Positions 49,094 to 57,508 of a stretch of DNA of 64,000 nucleotides are shown here, in pieces (position 1 is the first letter of the stretch; each line of letters begins with the position of its first letter). The notes below the pieces were generated by a model, which ran no database searches, was not told the origin of the DNA, and saw nothing but the letters and a program-made list of their open reading frames with translations. This DNA comes from Chitinophaga cymbidii (GTDB taxonomy: Bacteria > Bacteroidota > Bacteroidia > Chitinophagales > Chitinophagaceae), in contig NZ_BKAU01000005.1 of assembly GCF_007992715.1 (NCBI RefSeq), positions 248,001 through 312,000 on the forward strand, in the 5' to 3' direction. Made by a program: the position numbers and the translations under genes.

Positions 49094-50551
49094 ATGAAGA
49101 ATATTATCAAAATATACGTTATTGCGTTATTGGCCGCCACAACGGGATGTGCAAAGTTTGTGGAACTTGATCCGCCTGTAAATTCCATCTCCGACAGAAC
49201 GGCTTATACCACCAACGCCACGGCTACCTCGGTGCTTACCGGGATACTGTATAATATGACCGTGAACACTGATTTTGTGCATGGTTCTTCCGGTGTGGGG
49301 CTCCTGACAGGAATGGGATCGGATGAACTGAAGTATTACCAGGCGTCGCAGACTTATTCGGAATTCGCAAAGAATAGTTTGCTGGCGGATAACTCATATG
49401 TGTTAGGCATATGGGTAAGATGTTACAAACTCATTTATGCTATCAATGCCGCGATCGAAGGAGTGACCGCATCACCGACCATCAGTGAGCCGGTAAAACA
49501 GCAATTGACAGGAGAGGCTAAATTTCTCCGGGCATTTTGCTATTTCTACCTCGTCAACTTATATGGGGATGTTCCGGTGCCAACCACTACCGACTATAAA
49601 GTGAATATCACGTTGCCCAGGAAACCTGTGCAGGATGTTTATCAACAGATCATCCAGGATTTAAAAGATGCGCAGTCGTTACTCAGGAATGAATATTTAT
49701 CCGCCACGAATGTGGTGACCACAGACCGAGTGCGCCCCAATAAATTTGCCGCCACCGCGCTGCTCGCAAGAGCTTACCTGTATGCGGGCGATTGGGCAAA
49801 TGCTGAAATGAGCGCTACGGAAGTGATCAACCAGGCGGAAACCTACAAAATGGACAACGATCTGAACCAGACATTTTTAGTGAACAGCCGGGAAGCTATC
49901 TGGCAGTTAGGGCTGGCAGCGAACGGTTCCGGTGTTAATACCTGGGACGGCAATATTCTTATTATCAGGACCTCACCCGTCACCGGCTATCCGGGCCTGT
50001 CGCTTTCCGAAACACAGATGGATGTTCTGGAGGGCGACAAACGGCAGACCAACTGGACCAACCTGTTCATCGCTGATGGAACGGGTTACCCGTATCCCTT
50101 TAAATATAAGGTATACCAGGCTGCCGGCAACTCCGCCACTACAGAGCATACCATGGTGCTCCGCCTGGCGGAGCAATATCTGATACGCGCCGAGGCTAAA
50201 GCGATGCAGGGACGGATCTCGGGCACCGATGGCGGCATGGCAGACATCAATGCTGTCCGTTCACGGGCAGACCAGACAGAGGTTACAGCCACCACGCTGC
50301 AGGAGTTTATGCTTGCGCTGGAAAGGGAACGCCGCCTTGAGCTGTTTACAGAAATGGGGCATCGCTGGTTTGATATCAAGCGGTGGAAAGGATTTTCAAA
50401 TACGTCCATCACGCGGGCAGACGAAATCATGCCGGCCATTGCTGCTGCAAAAGGTGGTGTATGGAAACCGGAGTATAAACTTTGGCCCATTCCCTCCAGT
50501 GAGCTGAAAGTGAACGTACATCTCACGCCGAATCCGGGTTACGGGTTGTAA
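49094..50551 (+). CDS. SusD/RagB-type surface lipoprotein
   Basis: 485 residues with a lipobox, LAATTGC (Cys near residue 16). SusD landmarks are AKFLRAFCYFYLVNLYGDVP (about 138-157), RPNKFAATALLARAYLYAGD (about 213-232), ERRLELFTEMGHRWFDIKRW (about 413-432) and the C-terminal LWPIPSSELKVNVHLTPNPG. It would act as the lid for the SusC encoded 3 bases upstream. A perfect 13-bp hairpin follows the stop before the tlpA gene. The ligand is unknown. Confidence 0.93.
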   Translation: MKNIIKIYVIALLAATTGCAKFVELDPPVNSISDRTAYTTNATATSVLTGILYNMTVNTDFVHGSSGVGLLTGMGSDELKYYQASQTYSEFAKNSLLADNSYVLGIWVRCYKLIYAINAAIEGVTASPTISEPVKQQLTGEAKFLRAFCYFYLVNLYGDVPVPTTTDYKVNITLPRKPVQDVYQQIIQDLKDAQSLLRNEYLSATNVVTTDRVRPNKFAATALLARAYLYAGDWANAEMSATEVINQAETYKMDNDLNQTFLVNSREAIWQLGLAANGSGVNTWDGNILIIRTSPVTGYPGLSLSETQMDVLEGDKRQTNWTNLFIADGTGYPYPFKYKVYQAAGNSATTEHTMVLRLAEQYLIRAEAKAMQGRISGTDGGMADINAVRSRADQTEVTATTLQEFMLALERERRLELFTEMGHRWFDIKRWKGFSNTSITRADEIMPAIAAAKGGVWKPEYKLWPIPSSELKVNVHLTPNPGYGL

Positions 50552-50557
50552 TATCAG

Positions 50558-50601
50558 AGGCTGCTGTGATGAAGGAATCAGGGCAACAATCACAGCAGCC
50601 T
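50558..50601 (+). promoter_or_regulatory. Perfect 13-bp intercistronic hairpin between susD and tlpA
   Basis: AGGCTGCTGTGAT (50558-50570) pairs exactly with ATCACAGCAGCCT (50589-50601) around an 18-base loop. Only three T follow, so it is a weak terminator at best. A role in mRNA stability, or in lowering tlpA relative to susC/susD, is plausible. Confidence 0.5.
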
Positions 50602-50643
50602 TTAACCGGGCGATAAGCTTTATCATCAATAGATAACGAACAG

Positions 50644-51846
50644 ATGAAAAAATTAATCTTCAGCCTGCTGCTGTCAGCCATTGCTTCGTTTAGTGCAGCA
50701 CAGGAGAAAAAACTGGCCTTTACGGTATCCGGACATATCTCCGGGGAGTTGGCTGATTCGATCAGCAAGATTTTCCTGTATTATTATGAGGACGGCGAAA
50801 ACCATGCAGACAGCACCGATATAGTGAAAGGGAACTTTGCATTCAAAGGCGAAGTGCAGGAGCCCTTGCAGGCGACGCTGGTCGCCCGGTTCGGGCAGCT
50901 TACATCTGCTGAAAACCGGCTCCGCGGCATCTCGGAAAGCCGCAGGATATACCTTGGTGAAGGGAAGATCGAAGTCAGCATCACCGGCCGTTTCAGGGAT
51001 GCGGTAGTGACCGGTTCGCCTATGACGGCAGATGCCGACCTGTACGACGCTTACCTGAAGCCGTTTATAGACAATAACGAAAAAGTATATCAGCAGACAC
51101 GCAAAGAGCCGCCGGGTAAGGAGAGGTCTGCCAAGAAACGCGCCGCACTGCAGGCCATTGTGACCGCCAAAAAAGATTTCATCCGGAAATACCCTAATAA
51201 TCCGTTTGCTATCCAGGCCATGAAGGACGCCTTGCAGGATTATCAGAACGACAAATTGTTCAAACCGGGAGCCGATTCTGTTTATGCAGAACTGGTTTCC
51301 CTGAATGATCAGCTAGGCCCCAAGCTGAAAGAAACCCCGGACGGAAAGGATTTTGACAAGCGGCTAAAGGAGCTGGGCACGCGCAAGCTTCCGCATTTCA
51401 GCGGGCCATCTCTGGCAGGCGGAACAATAGACATCAATAGTTATAAAGGCCGTGTGTTCCTGATCGATTTCTGGGGAAGCTGGTGTGTATGGTGCCGTAA
51501 CGGGCATCCGCATCTTAAAGAAGTGTATGAGAAATTCAAGCCCCTGGGTTTTGAAATTATCGGCGTGGGTGTGGAATTTGACAAGGACAGAAAGGTGGGT
51601 GAGCAGAAGCTGCGTGATGCTATCGCCAAAGATGGCATCACCTGGCCGCAGATCTTTAATGTGAATGATGGTGATGCTGATCTCCGGAAGATTTTCAGCA
51701 TCTATGCTTATCCTACTAAAATCCTGGTGGACCAGTCGGGGAACATTGTGCTTCGGGTGACGGATGATGAGGAACGCAAACTGGACGCCAAACTGGAGGA
51801 GTTGTTGGGAAAAGTGCAGGCAAAGGCTGGCGGTCGCAGCCAGTAG
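50644..51846 (+). CDS. TlpA-family thioredoxin with DUF4369-like domain and CVWC motif
   Basis: 400 residues. A signal peptide (LIFSLLLSAIASFSAAQ) precedes a DUF4369-like beta domain (about 25-125), a helical linker (about 130-240) and a thioredoxin domain (about 250-390) with WCVWC (cysteines C281 and C284) and the cis-proline turn AYPTK. The CVWC pair is unusual beside the CGPC of most TlpA proteins here and would alter redox potential and client choice. It sits 92 bases after susD, beyond a perfect hairpin, so it is probably in the same operon at a lower level. Confidence 0.9.
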   Translation: MKKLIFSLLLSAIASFSAAQEKKLAFTVSGHISGELADSISKIFLYYYEDGENHADSTDIVKGNFAFKGEVQEPLQATLVARFGQLTSAENRLRGISESRRIYLGEGKIEVSITGRFRDAVVTGSPMTADADLYDAYLKPFIDNNEKVYQQTRKEPPGKERSAKKRAALQAIVTAKKDFIRKYPNNPFAIQAMKDALQDYQNDKLFKPGADSVYAELVSLNDQLGPKLKETPDGKDFDKRLKELGTRKLPHFSGPSLAGGTIDINSYKGRVFLIDFWGSWCVWCRNGHPHLKEVYEKFKPLGFEIIGVGVEFDKDRKVGEQKLRDAIAKDGITWPQIFNVNDGDADLRKIFSIYAYPTKILVDQSGNIVLRVTDDEERKLDAKLEELLGKVQAKAGGRSQ

Positions 51847-51950
51847 GCATAAGCAATACGTAACATTGGTTTCTTCCCTTCGTGCCGGGCTTTATCCCGA
51901 TGGAACCGGGTGAAATGGCCGCGGCCGTGCCCGGCCCGGCTTGTCTTTTA

Positions 51951-51982
51951 TTTGAATTCCACCCGCCAAATCATTTTATTTG
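51951..51982 (+). promoter_or_regulatory. Candidate housekeeping promoter TTTG-N20-TTTATTTG for the sigma gene
   Basis: TTTG (51951-51954), 20 bases, then TTTATTTG (51975-51982), which differs from TAnnTTTG at one position. Transcription would begin near 51989, inside the inverted repeat at 51985-52008, and give a leader of about 25 bases. Confidence 0.45.
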
Positions 51983-51984
51983 TA

Positions 51985-52008
51985 CTGCCGGCCCTGGGTT
52001 GCCGGCAG
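51985..52008 (+). promoter_or_regulatory. 8-bp perfect inverted repeat over the sigma-gene start region
   Basis: CTGCCGGC (51985-51992) pairs with GCCGGCAG (52001-52008) around an 8-base loop and ends 5 bases before the ATG at 52014. As DNA it could be an operator on the predicted transcription start. As RNA it would hide the ribosome site. Confidence 0.4.
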
Positions 52009-52013
52009 GTAAT

Positions 52014-52589
52014 ATGGATAAGTTTTCTCATAAGTCGGATGATGCGTTATTGCTGGCTTTCAAGGCGGGAGACAATAAGGCATACGAAGTTATATATGAT
52101 CGTTACTGGGAATTATTGTTCCGTTTCGCCAGGAAAATGCTGCAGGACGATGCCGCTGCAAAGGATGTAGTGCAGGAGGTCTTTACCGTTTTCTGGATCA
52201 AAGCGCCTGAAGGTAACGTCAGGCCGCCGCTTGCCGCGTTCTTATATACGGTCACCCGAAACCGGATACTTGATATTGTCAGACATCTGAAGATAGAAAA
52301 CGAATACCTGAGATCTCTCAGAACATTCATTCAACAGAGCGACGCCATACCAGACAGACTATATATCGAGAAGCAATTATACGATCAGATCGAGCGCGAA
52401 ATCATGAACCTCCCGGAAAAGATGCGGGTAGTATTCGAGAAAAGCCGGAAAGAATTTAAAACCAGCCAACAGATCGCTGACGAATTGGGTATTTCCGAAA
52501 AGACAGCCAGAAACCAGATCAGCAACGCAATACGCATCCTGAAAGATAAGCTGGGGGATTCCATGAACATTTTTCTGGTTTTTTTTTAA
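52014..52589 (+). CDS. FecI-type ECF RNA polymerase sigma factor
   Basis: 191 residues from the ATG at 52014 (MDKFSHKSDD). The open frame runs back to a GTG at 51882, but those extra residues have no sigma features and the predicted promoter lies inside them. Region 2 spans about 20-90 (AAKDVVQEVFTVFWIKAPEG). Region 4 spans about 130-180 (FKTSQQIADELGISEKTARN). It ends in a hydrophobic tail, MNIFLVFF. The fecR gene follows after 58 bases, then susC, susD and two tlpA genes on the same strand. Confidence 0.92.
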   Translation: MDKFSHKSDDALLLAFKAGDNKAYEVIYDRYWELLFRFARKMLQDDAAAKDVVQEVFTVFWIKAPEGNVRPPLAAFLYTVTRNRILDIVRHLKIENEYLRSLRTFIQQSDAIPDRLYIEKQLYDQIEREIMNLPEKMRVVFEKSRKEFKTSQQIADELGISEKTARNQISNAIRILKDKLGDSMNIFLVFF

Positions 52590-52647
52590 AACCATCTGGG
52601 ACATGAGGCCGGGTTAATCGTTATATCTCCAAAACCTGGCAAAAGCT

Positions 52648-53772
52648 ATGCAAGAAGATTTCAGACCGGAAGATGAACTGCTCCGGCGGTACAGAGACGG
52701 GTTGTGCTCTCCGGAAGAGGAACGCCTGATCGACCAATGGTTCAATCTGTATGCGGAGCAGGCTCCGCATGCCGGTGAAATCATGGATGCGGCTGCCATC
52801 CGGGATGAAATCTGGCAACGGCTGCCGGCATCCCGGCAACCCCGTAAGCGGCGGCTTTGGCCCGTATGGGCGGCGGCAGCTTCAGTGGCGTTGGTCATGG
52901 GGGCATTGCTCTTTACGACCGTTTTCAGAACTGCTCCGCCAGCCCGTGAAATTGCGAATAGAAATGATGTGGCTCCCGGTAAAGCCGGCGCCACCCTCAC
53001 GCTGGCGAACGGTCAAAAGATCCGCTTGTCCGACCAGGCAGAAGGAGAGCTGGCCAAACAGGCCGGCGTAACGATCCGGAAGTCGGCATCGGGCGTACTT
53101 GTATATGAAATTACCGCTACGGACCAGGATGCATCGGCTGTCAATATTTTATCCACCAGCCCGGGAGAATCATACGAAGTAAAGCTTCCCGACGGTTCCG
53201 TTATTTCCCTGAACTCCGCTTCCAGCCTTGAATACCCGGCTAATATCGCTGGCCGCAGCGAACGGAGGGTCAAGCTCGCGGGAGAGGCTTTTTTCCAAGT
53301 GGCCAAAGACGCGAAGCATCCGTTTATCGTGGAGGCGGGCAATCAAACCGTTCAGGTACTGGGCACCGAATTTAACATCAACTGCTACGCCGACGAGCCT
53401 TCTGTAGCGACCACGCTGATCGGCGGCTCGGTAAGCGTGAAAGCGAATGGCGCCACGCAGCTGCTGGTGCCCGGGCAACAGGCGCGCAGCCGCAACGGCG
53501 GCCTGCAGGTAGCCGCAGTGGATACCGATAGCGTTGTAGATTGGAAGAACGGGGACTTCTATCTCAATCACGTGGATTTCCGGACAGCGATGCGAAAGAT
53601 CGCCCGCTGGTATAATGTGGAAGTAATTTATGACGCTTCCGTGCCGGCAAACCTGCGGTCCGGCGGCTGGATATCCAGATCCAACAACCTTTCCACCGTT
53701 TTAAAATCAATCGAGCATGCCGGCCTGGTCACTTTCCGCATAGAAGGCCGTAAGATATATGTTACCAAATAG
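52648..53772 (+). CDS. FecR-family anti-sigma factor
   Basis: 374 residues. A cytoplasmic part (1-66) is followed by one transmembrane helix (about 70-91, PVWAAAASVALVMGALLFTT), a FecR domain (about 165-265, LPDGSVISLNSASSLEYPAN, GEAFFQVAKDAKHPFIVEAG) and a C-terminal DUF4974-type domain (about 300-374, RWYNVEVIYDASVPANLRSG). It pairs with the sigma gene 58 bases upstream and with the SusC at 53957. The 184-base gap to susC contains a tiny ORF and a minus-strand terminator. Confidence 0.93.
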   Translation: MQEDFRPEDELLRRYRDGLCSPEEERLIDQWFNLYAEQAPHAGEIMDAAAIRDEIWQRLPASRQPRKRRLWPVWAAAASVALVMGALLFTTVFRTAPPAREIANRNDVAPGKAGATLTLANGQKIRLSDQAEGELAKQAGVTIRKSASGVLVYEITATDQDASAVNILSTSPGESYEVKLPDGSVISLNSASSLEYPANIAGRSERRVKLAGEAFFQVAKDAKHPFIVEAGNQTVQVLGTEFNINCYADEPSVATTLIGGSVSVKANGATQLLVPGQQARSRNGGLQVAAVDTDSVVDWKNGDFYLNHVDFRTAMRKIARWYNVEVIYDASVPANLRSGGWISRSNNLSTVLKSIEHAGLVTFRIEGRKIYVTK

Positions 53773-53805
53773 CAACCATTAATCAACCAAAAACCAGCAT
53801 CATCA

Positions 53806-53832
53806 ATGAAAAAACACTTACCAGACATGTAG
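53806..53832 (+). other. Tiny leader ORF (8 codons plus stop) in the fecR-susC gap
   Basis: ATG to TAG encodes MKKHLPDM. The stop directly abuts the A-run of the minus-strand terminator. It might be a translated leader of susC or chance; there is no clear ribosome site. Confidence 0.2.
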
Positions 53833-53869
53833 AAAAAAACAACCGGAAGCGCGGTGAACGCTCCCGGTT
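53833..53869 (-). terminator. Minus-strand intrinsic terminator in the fecR-susC gap
   Basis: AACCGGAAGCG (53841-53851) pairs with CGCTCCCGGTT (53859-53869) with one A-C mismatch and a 7-base loop. The plus-strand A-run 53833-53839 gives a T-tract after the hairpin on the minus strand. Arms and mismatch match those at 45634-45661, while the loops differ. Confidence 0.65.
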
Positions 53870-53947
53870 ACAGTTCAGCCAATCAGCTAAAATCGTTAAT
53901 CGCAGCATGCTATGACATTCCAGGAAACAGCACGCAGCTAAAACCGA
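53833..53947 (-). ncRNA. Candidate cis-antisense RNA to the susC leader
   Basis: A minus-strand TACATTTG box (53961-53954) overlaps the susC ATG at 53957, in the same position as at susC 45737. No TTTG is found at the -33 distance, so the promoter is weaker on paper. Start near 53947 and end at the T-tract give about 115 bases antisense to the leader. The middle of this region does not resemble the 45628-45723 candidate; only the ends are shared. Confidence 0.42.
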
Positions 53948-53956
53948 ACATTACAA

Positions 53957-56900
53957 ATGTATAAAACTTATACCAGCAAGTCGGGTATATGCATGCGCCT
54001 ATACCACAAAATCGCCTTGATCATGCGGCTAACTACTCTGATATTATTGACCTGTCTGATGCAGGTGAGCGCGGCAACGTACGGGCAGCGTATTTCCCTT
54101 AAAAGGCAAAATGCGTCACTGGTTTCGGTGTTAAAGGAAATCAGGGGGCAATCCGGGTACGATTTCTTCTTTGACGACAATACCATTCCGGAATCAAAAA
54201 AAGTGAGCATCAACATTTCCGATGCCACGCTGGAACAGGCTTTGCAGGCCGCGCTGGCCGGCCTGGGGCTCGAATACAGGATCGAAGGAAAAATCGTTTC
54301 GATCCGGAAGGAAACCGCCCCGGTATGGAAAACGGTTGTGCCCCTGGCCGCCATCGATGTACGGGGGCGCATCCTGGACGAAAACGGAGAGCCGCTTGCC
54401 AATGCCATCGTGCGCGTGAAAGGGACCAGCAAGCAGGTGCAGGCGGACGGGAACGGTGAGTTCATCCTGACCGGCATCGATGAAGGCACGATCATCGTTG
54501 TTTCTTTTATCGGGTATACCTCCAAAGAAATCAAGGCTGCGGCTTCCCTGGGCGAGATCGTCCTGTCAGTCGATCCCCAGGAGCTGAAAGTGGTTGAAGT
54601 GAAATATTCCACCGGTTACCAGACCATTTCCAAGGAACGGTCGACCGGCTCGTTCGGCACCGTCAGCAAAGACCAGCTAGACAAGCCCTCCACCGATATA
54701 TCCCAGCGCCTCATCGGTACCATCGCCGGGTTGCAGGCGAGAGGGATGGATGAGAACGGCAATCCTACTTTCGAGATCCGCGGGCAAACGAGCCTTCAGG
54801 CCAACCCCGCGCCGCTGCTGGTGGTCGACGGTTTCCCGGTACAGGGCGATTTCAGATCGATCAACCCGAACGACGTGGAAACGGTAACGGTATTGAAGGA
54901 TGCGGCGGCGGCCTCGATCTGGGGCGCCCGCGCCGCTAACGGGGTAATTGTGGTCACCACCAAAAACACGCGGAGGAATGCCCCGCTGAAAGTTGAATTG
55001 AACGCATTTACACGGATCGGAGCAAAGATGGACCTGGATTACGTTCGCCCGCTTGCGTCCTCCGCCGAAACCGTGGAGTATGAAAAGCTGGCTTACGCCA
55101 ATTGGAGAATCCTTCCCAACCCTGTTTCCCTCTACGATGCCGGATTAGCCTTCTCCAGCGCGCAAATTGCCCTCAATGAGTTCTCCCTCGGGGAAATCAC
55201 CGCCGCGGAGCGCGACGCGCGGCTGAAAACGTTGAGCGGACAGGATAACAGGGACCAGATCTCCGATCATCTGCTCGCCAACCCTGTTTCCACACAGGTG
55301 AACTTATCGCTTTCGGGGGGTACGAAGAAACTTAGGAATTTCATGTCCATGATGTACGAGGACAACCAATCCAACTTCAAAGGAACGGACGGGAAACGTT
55401 ACATGCTCAACTTCCGCAGCAATGCCGATCTGGCCAGATGGCTGAAGCTGGATGTAAACGGGATGTACCTCTTCAGCAAAAACAATAATAACGGGGTGAG
55501 GCTGGAGGATATCAACAGCTGGTCACCCTACGATATGCTGATGAACCCGGACGGTTCCCTCACCAATGTTCACCAGTACTACACGCCGATCCTGGATCGC
55601 TTTGTACCGATGGATAAATTTCCTTACGCCGACTGGACCTACAATCCCATCCAGGAGATCGCCAACCGGAGCCGTACCGTAGAGCAATCGCTCGCCCGGC
55701 TGCAGGCGGCCTTTACTTTCCGGATTCTGCGGGGACTGTCGGCCGAACTGCGCGGGCAGTATGAGATGGGCAACAGCAACAGCAGGGACCTCGCCAACGA
55801 AAATACCTTCGAAGTGCGCAATACTGTGAACACCGCAACATCCTGGGACCAGGTGGCCAATACTTTTACGCCCAATCTGCCCAAGGGCGGGATATTGAAT
55901 CTCGGCCGGGAAAAGACGGAATCCTACAACGTACGCGGACAATTGAATTTCGACCGGCGTTTTGGAGAAAAGCATGCCGTAAACGCGCTCGGAGGGATAG
56001 AGTTCAGAAGCCTGACGGTGCAAACCATTACCAATCCCACCGCATACGGTTATAACGAACAGACGATGGGCGTGGGCATACTTCCCAACGGCCCTGGCGG
56101 GCCTTCGGCGCCCCTGGTGGACTGGATGGGGTATAACCAGACTTTCAATTATGTCAATAGACTCGAATACAACACGCAGCGGCTGTTCTCTGCGTTCGGC
56201 AATGCGGCCTATACCTATAACGGGAAATACACGGTGTCCGGCAGCTATCGCTTCGATGCGTCGAACCTCATCACGGATGATCCCGCATACCGGTATGCAC
56301 CGTTCTATTCCGCCGGCGTCGCCTGGCAGGCGGGGCGTGAGGACTTCCTGCAATCCGCGACCTGGATCGATCAGCTGACGGCCAGGCTTACGTACGGCCA
56401 CCTGGGGAACTACGATCCCACGACCTCGTTCCGGCCTTTGATCACTCCCGGCGCGAGCCCCAATATTTTCATTAATGCCTATACGGCGGGCTTCTCCAGC
56501 TTCGGTAACCCTACGTTGCGGTGGGAGCGGACCAAGGTATGGACGCTGGGCTTCGACTTCTCGTTCTTCAAAAACGGCCTGATGGGTAAAGTGGACCTCT
56601 ATAACAAGAACGGGCAGGATCTGTTGGCCGTGCTGTCTATTCCATCCATTCACGGTACCGCTTCCCAACGCCTGAACAATGCCGCCATGACGAACAAAGG
56701 GATCGAATTGGAGCTGGGTACGATTCAAAACATTACGAAGGACCTGACCTGGCGGGGGAACGTGAACTTCTCTTACAACCGCAACCGGATCACCGATCTG
56801 TTCGTCATCAATTACAACGCTTACCAGATGTCGTGGGGCGGCTCCGCTGCGTATGTAGAAGGATATGATGCCAATACGATCTGGCGCAGGGAATACGCCG

Positions 56901-57496
56901 GAGTAGAAGACAAGCAGCCGGTGTTTTACGGGCCGGATAAGCAGAAGTTCACCCTTACCTCTTTCGTGGATGCCGATCCGCGGTTGTACATGCAGGATAA
57001 AGGCACCCTGGTGGCGCCGTATACTGTAGGGTTCATGAATGCTTTCCAGTACAAAAGGCTGGCGCTTTCCTTTATCGTGACGGGCAAGTTCGGACATAAA
57101 TTCCAGCGGATGGCTTTCAACTACCCGGCAACCTGGACGGGCAGGGTATTGCCCAACTCGAAGCTGACCGAAGTGATGCAGGGCGATCCTTCCAAAATTA
57201 TTCCGCTGCCGCTGAACGATGTGGAACCGGAGTATTATGCCTGGTCTTCTGCAGCCGGCGGGATGGGGTATCTCATAGAAAGCGCATCGCATGTAAGGAT
57301 GCAGGAAGTGAATCTCAACTACACCCTGGCGCCGGGGATCACCCGCAGGATAGGGATGAGCCGGTTGATGGTATATGCACAGGGCAACAACCTGTTCATC
57401 ATCCGCGCGAATAAAGCCGGCGAAGATCCGGAATACGTGCGCGGCACGATGCGGCCCATGCCGACATATACATTTGGTTTTAAGTGTGAATTTTAA
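53957..57496 (+). CDS. SusC/RagA-type TonB-dependent transporter with STN domain (divergent subtype)
   Basis: 1179 residues. A 23-residue basic extension (MYKTYTSKSGICMRLYHK) precedes the signal core MRLTTLILLTCLMQVSA. Then come an STN domain (about 50-115, LVSVLKEIRGQSGYDFFFDD), a carboxypeptidase-D-like domain (about 130-210), a plug with DAAAASIWGARAANGVIVVT, and a barrel ending FGFKCEF. The linker STGYQTISKERSTGSFG and the altered plug block separate it from the three other SusC proteins here, so its ligand class probably differs. It is preceded by sigma/FecR and followed 12 bases later by SusD. A long antisense frame crosses its 3' end and is not a gene. Confidence 0.94.
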   Translation: MYKTYTSKSGICMRLYHKIALIMRLTTLILLTCLMQVSAATYGQRISLKRQNASLVSVLKEIRGQSGYDFFFDDNTIPESKKVSINISDATLEQALQAALAGLGLEYRIEGKIVSIRKETAPVWKTVVPLAAIDVRGRILDENGEPLANAIVRVKGTSKQVQADGNGEFILTGIDEGTIIVVSFIGYTSKEIKAAASLGEIVLSVDPQELKVVEVKYSTGYQTISKERSTGSFGTVSKDQLDKPSTDISQRLIGTIAGLQARGMDENGNPTFEIRGQTSLQANPAPLLVVDGFPVQGDFRSINPNDVETVTVLKDAAAASIWGARAANGVIVVTTKNTRRNAPLKVELNAFTRIGAKMDLDYVRPLASSAETVEYEKLAYANWRILPNPVSLYDAGLAFSSAQIALNEFSLGEITAAERDARLKTLSGQDNRDQISDHLLANPVSTQVNLSLSGGTKKLRNFMSMMYEDNQSNFKGTDGKRYMLNFRSNADLARWLKLDVNGMYLFSKNNNNGVRLEDINSWSPYDMLMNPDGSLTNVHQYYTPILDRFVPMDKFPYADWTYNPIQEIANRSRTVEQSLARLQAAFTFRILRGLSAELRGQYEMGNSNSRDLANENTFEVRNTVNTATSWDQVANTFTPNLPKGGILNLGREKTESYNVRGQLNFDRRFGEKHAVNALGGIEFRSLTVQTITNPTAYGYNEQTMGVGILPNGPGGPSAPLVDWMGYNQTFNYVNRLEYNTQRLFSAFGNAAYTYNGKYTVSGSYRFDASNLITDDPAYRYAPFYSAGVAWQAGREDFLQSATWIDQLTARLTYGHLGNYDPTTSFRPLITPGASPNIFINAYTAGFSSFGNPTLRWERTKVWTLGFDFSFFKNGLMGKVDLYNKNGQDLLAVLSIPSIHGTASQRLNNAAMTNKGIELELGTIQNITKDLTWRGNVNFSYNRNRITDLFVINYNAYQMSWGGSAAYVEGYDANTIWRREYAGVEDKQPVFYGPDKQKFTLTSFVDADPRLYMQDKGTLVAPYTVGFMNAFQYKRLALSFIVTGKFGHKFQRMAFNYPATWTGRVLPNSKLTEVMQGDPSKIIPLPLNDVEPEYYAWSSAAGGMGYLIESASHVRMQEVNLNYTLAPGITRRIGMSRLMVYAQGNNLFIIRANKAGEDPEYVRGTMRPMPTYTFGFKCEF

Positions 57497-57508
57497 AAAC
57501 GCGGGAAG

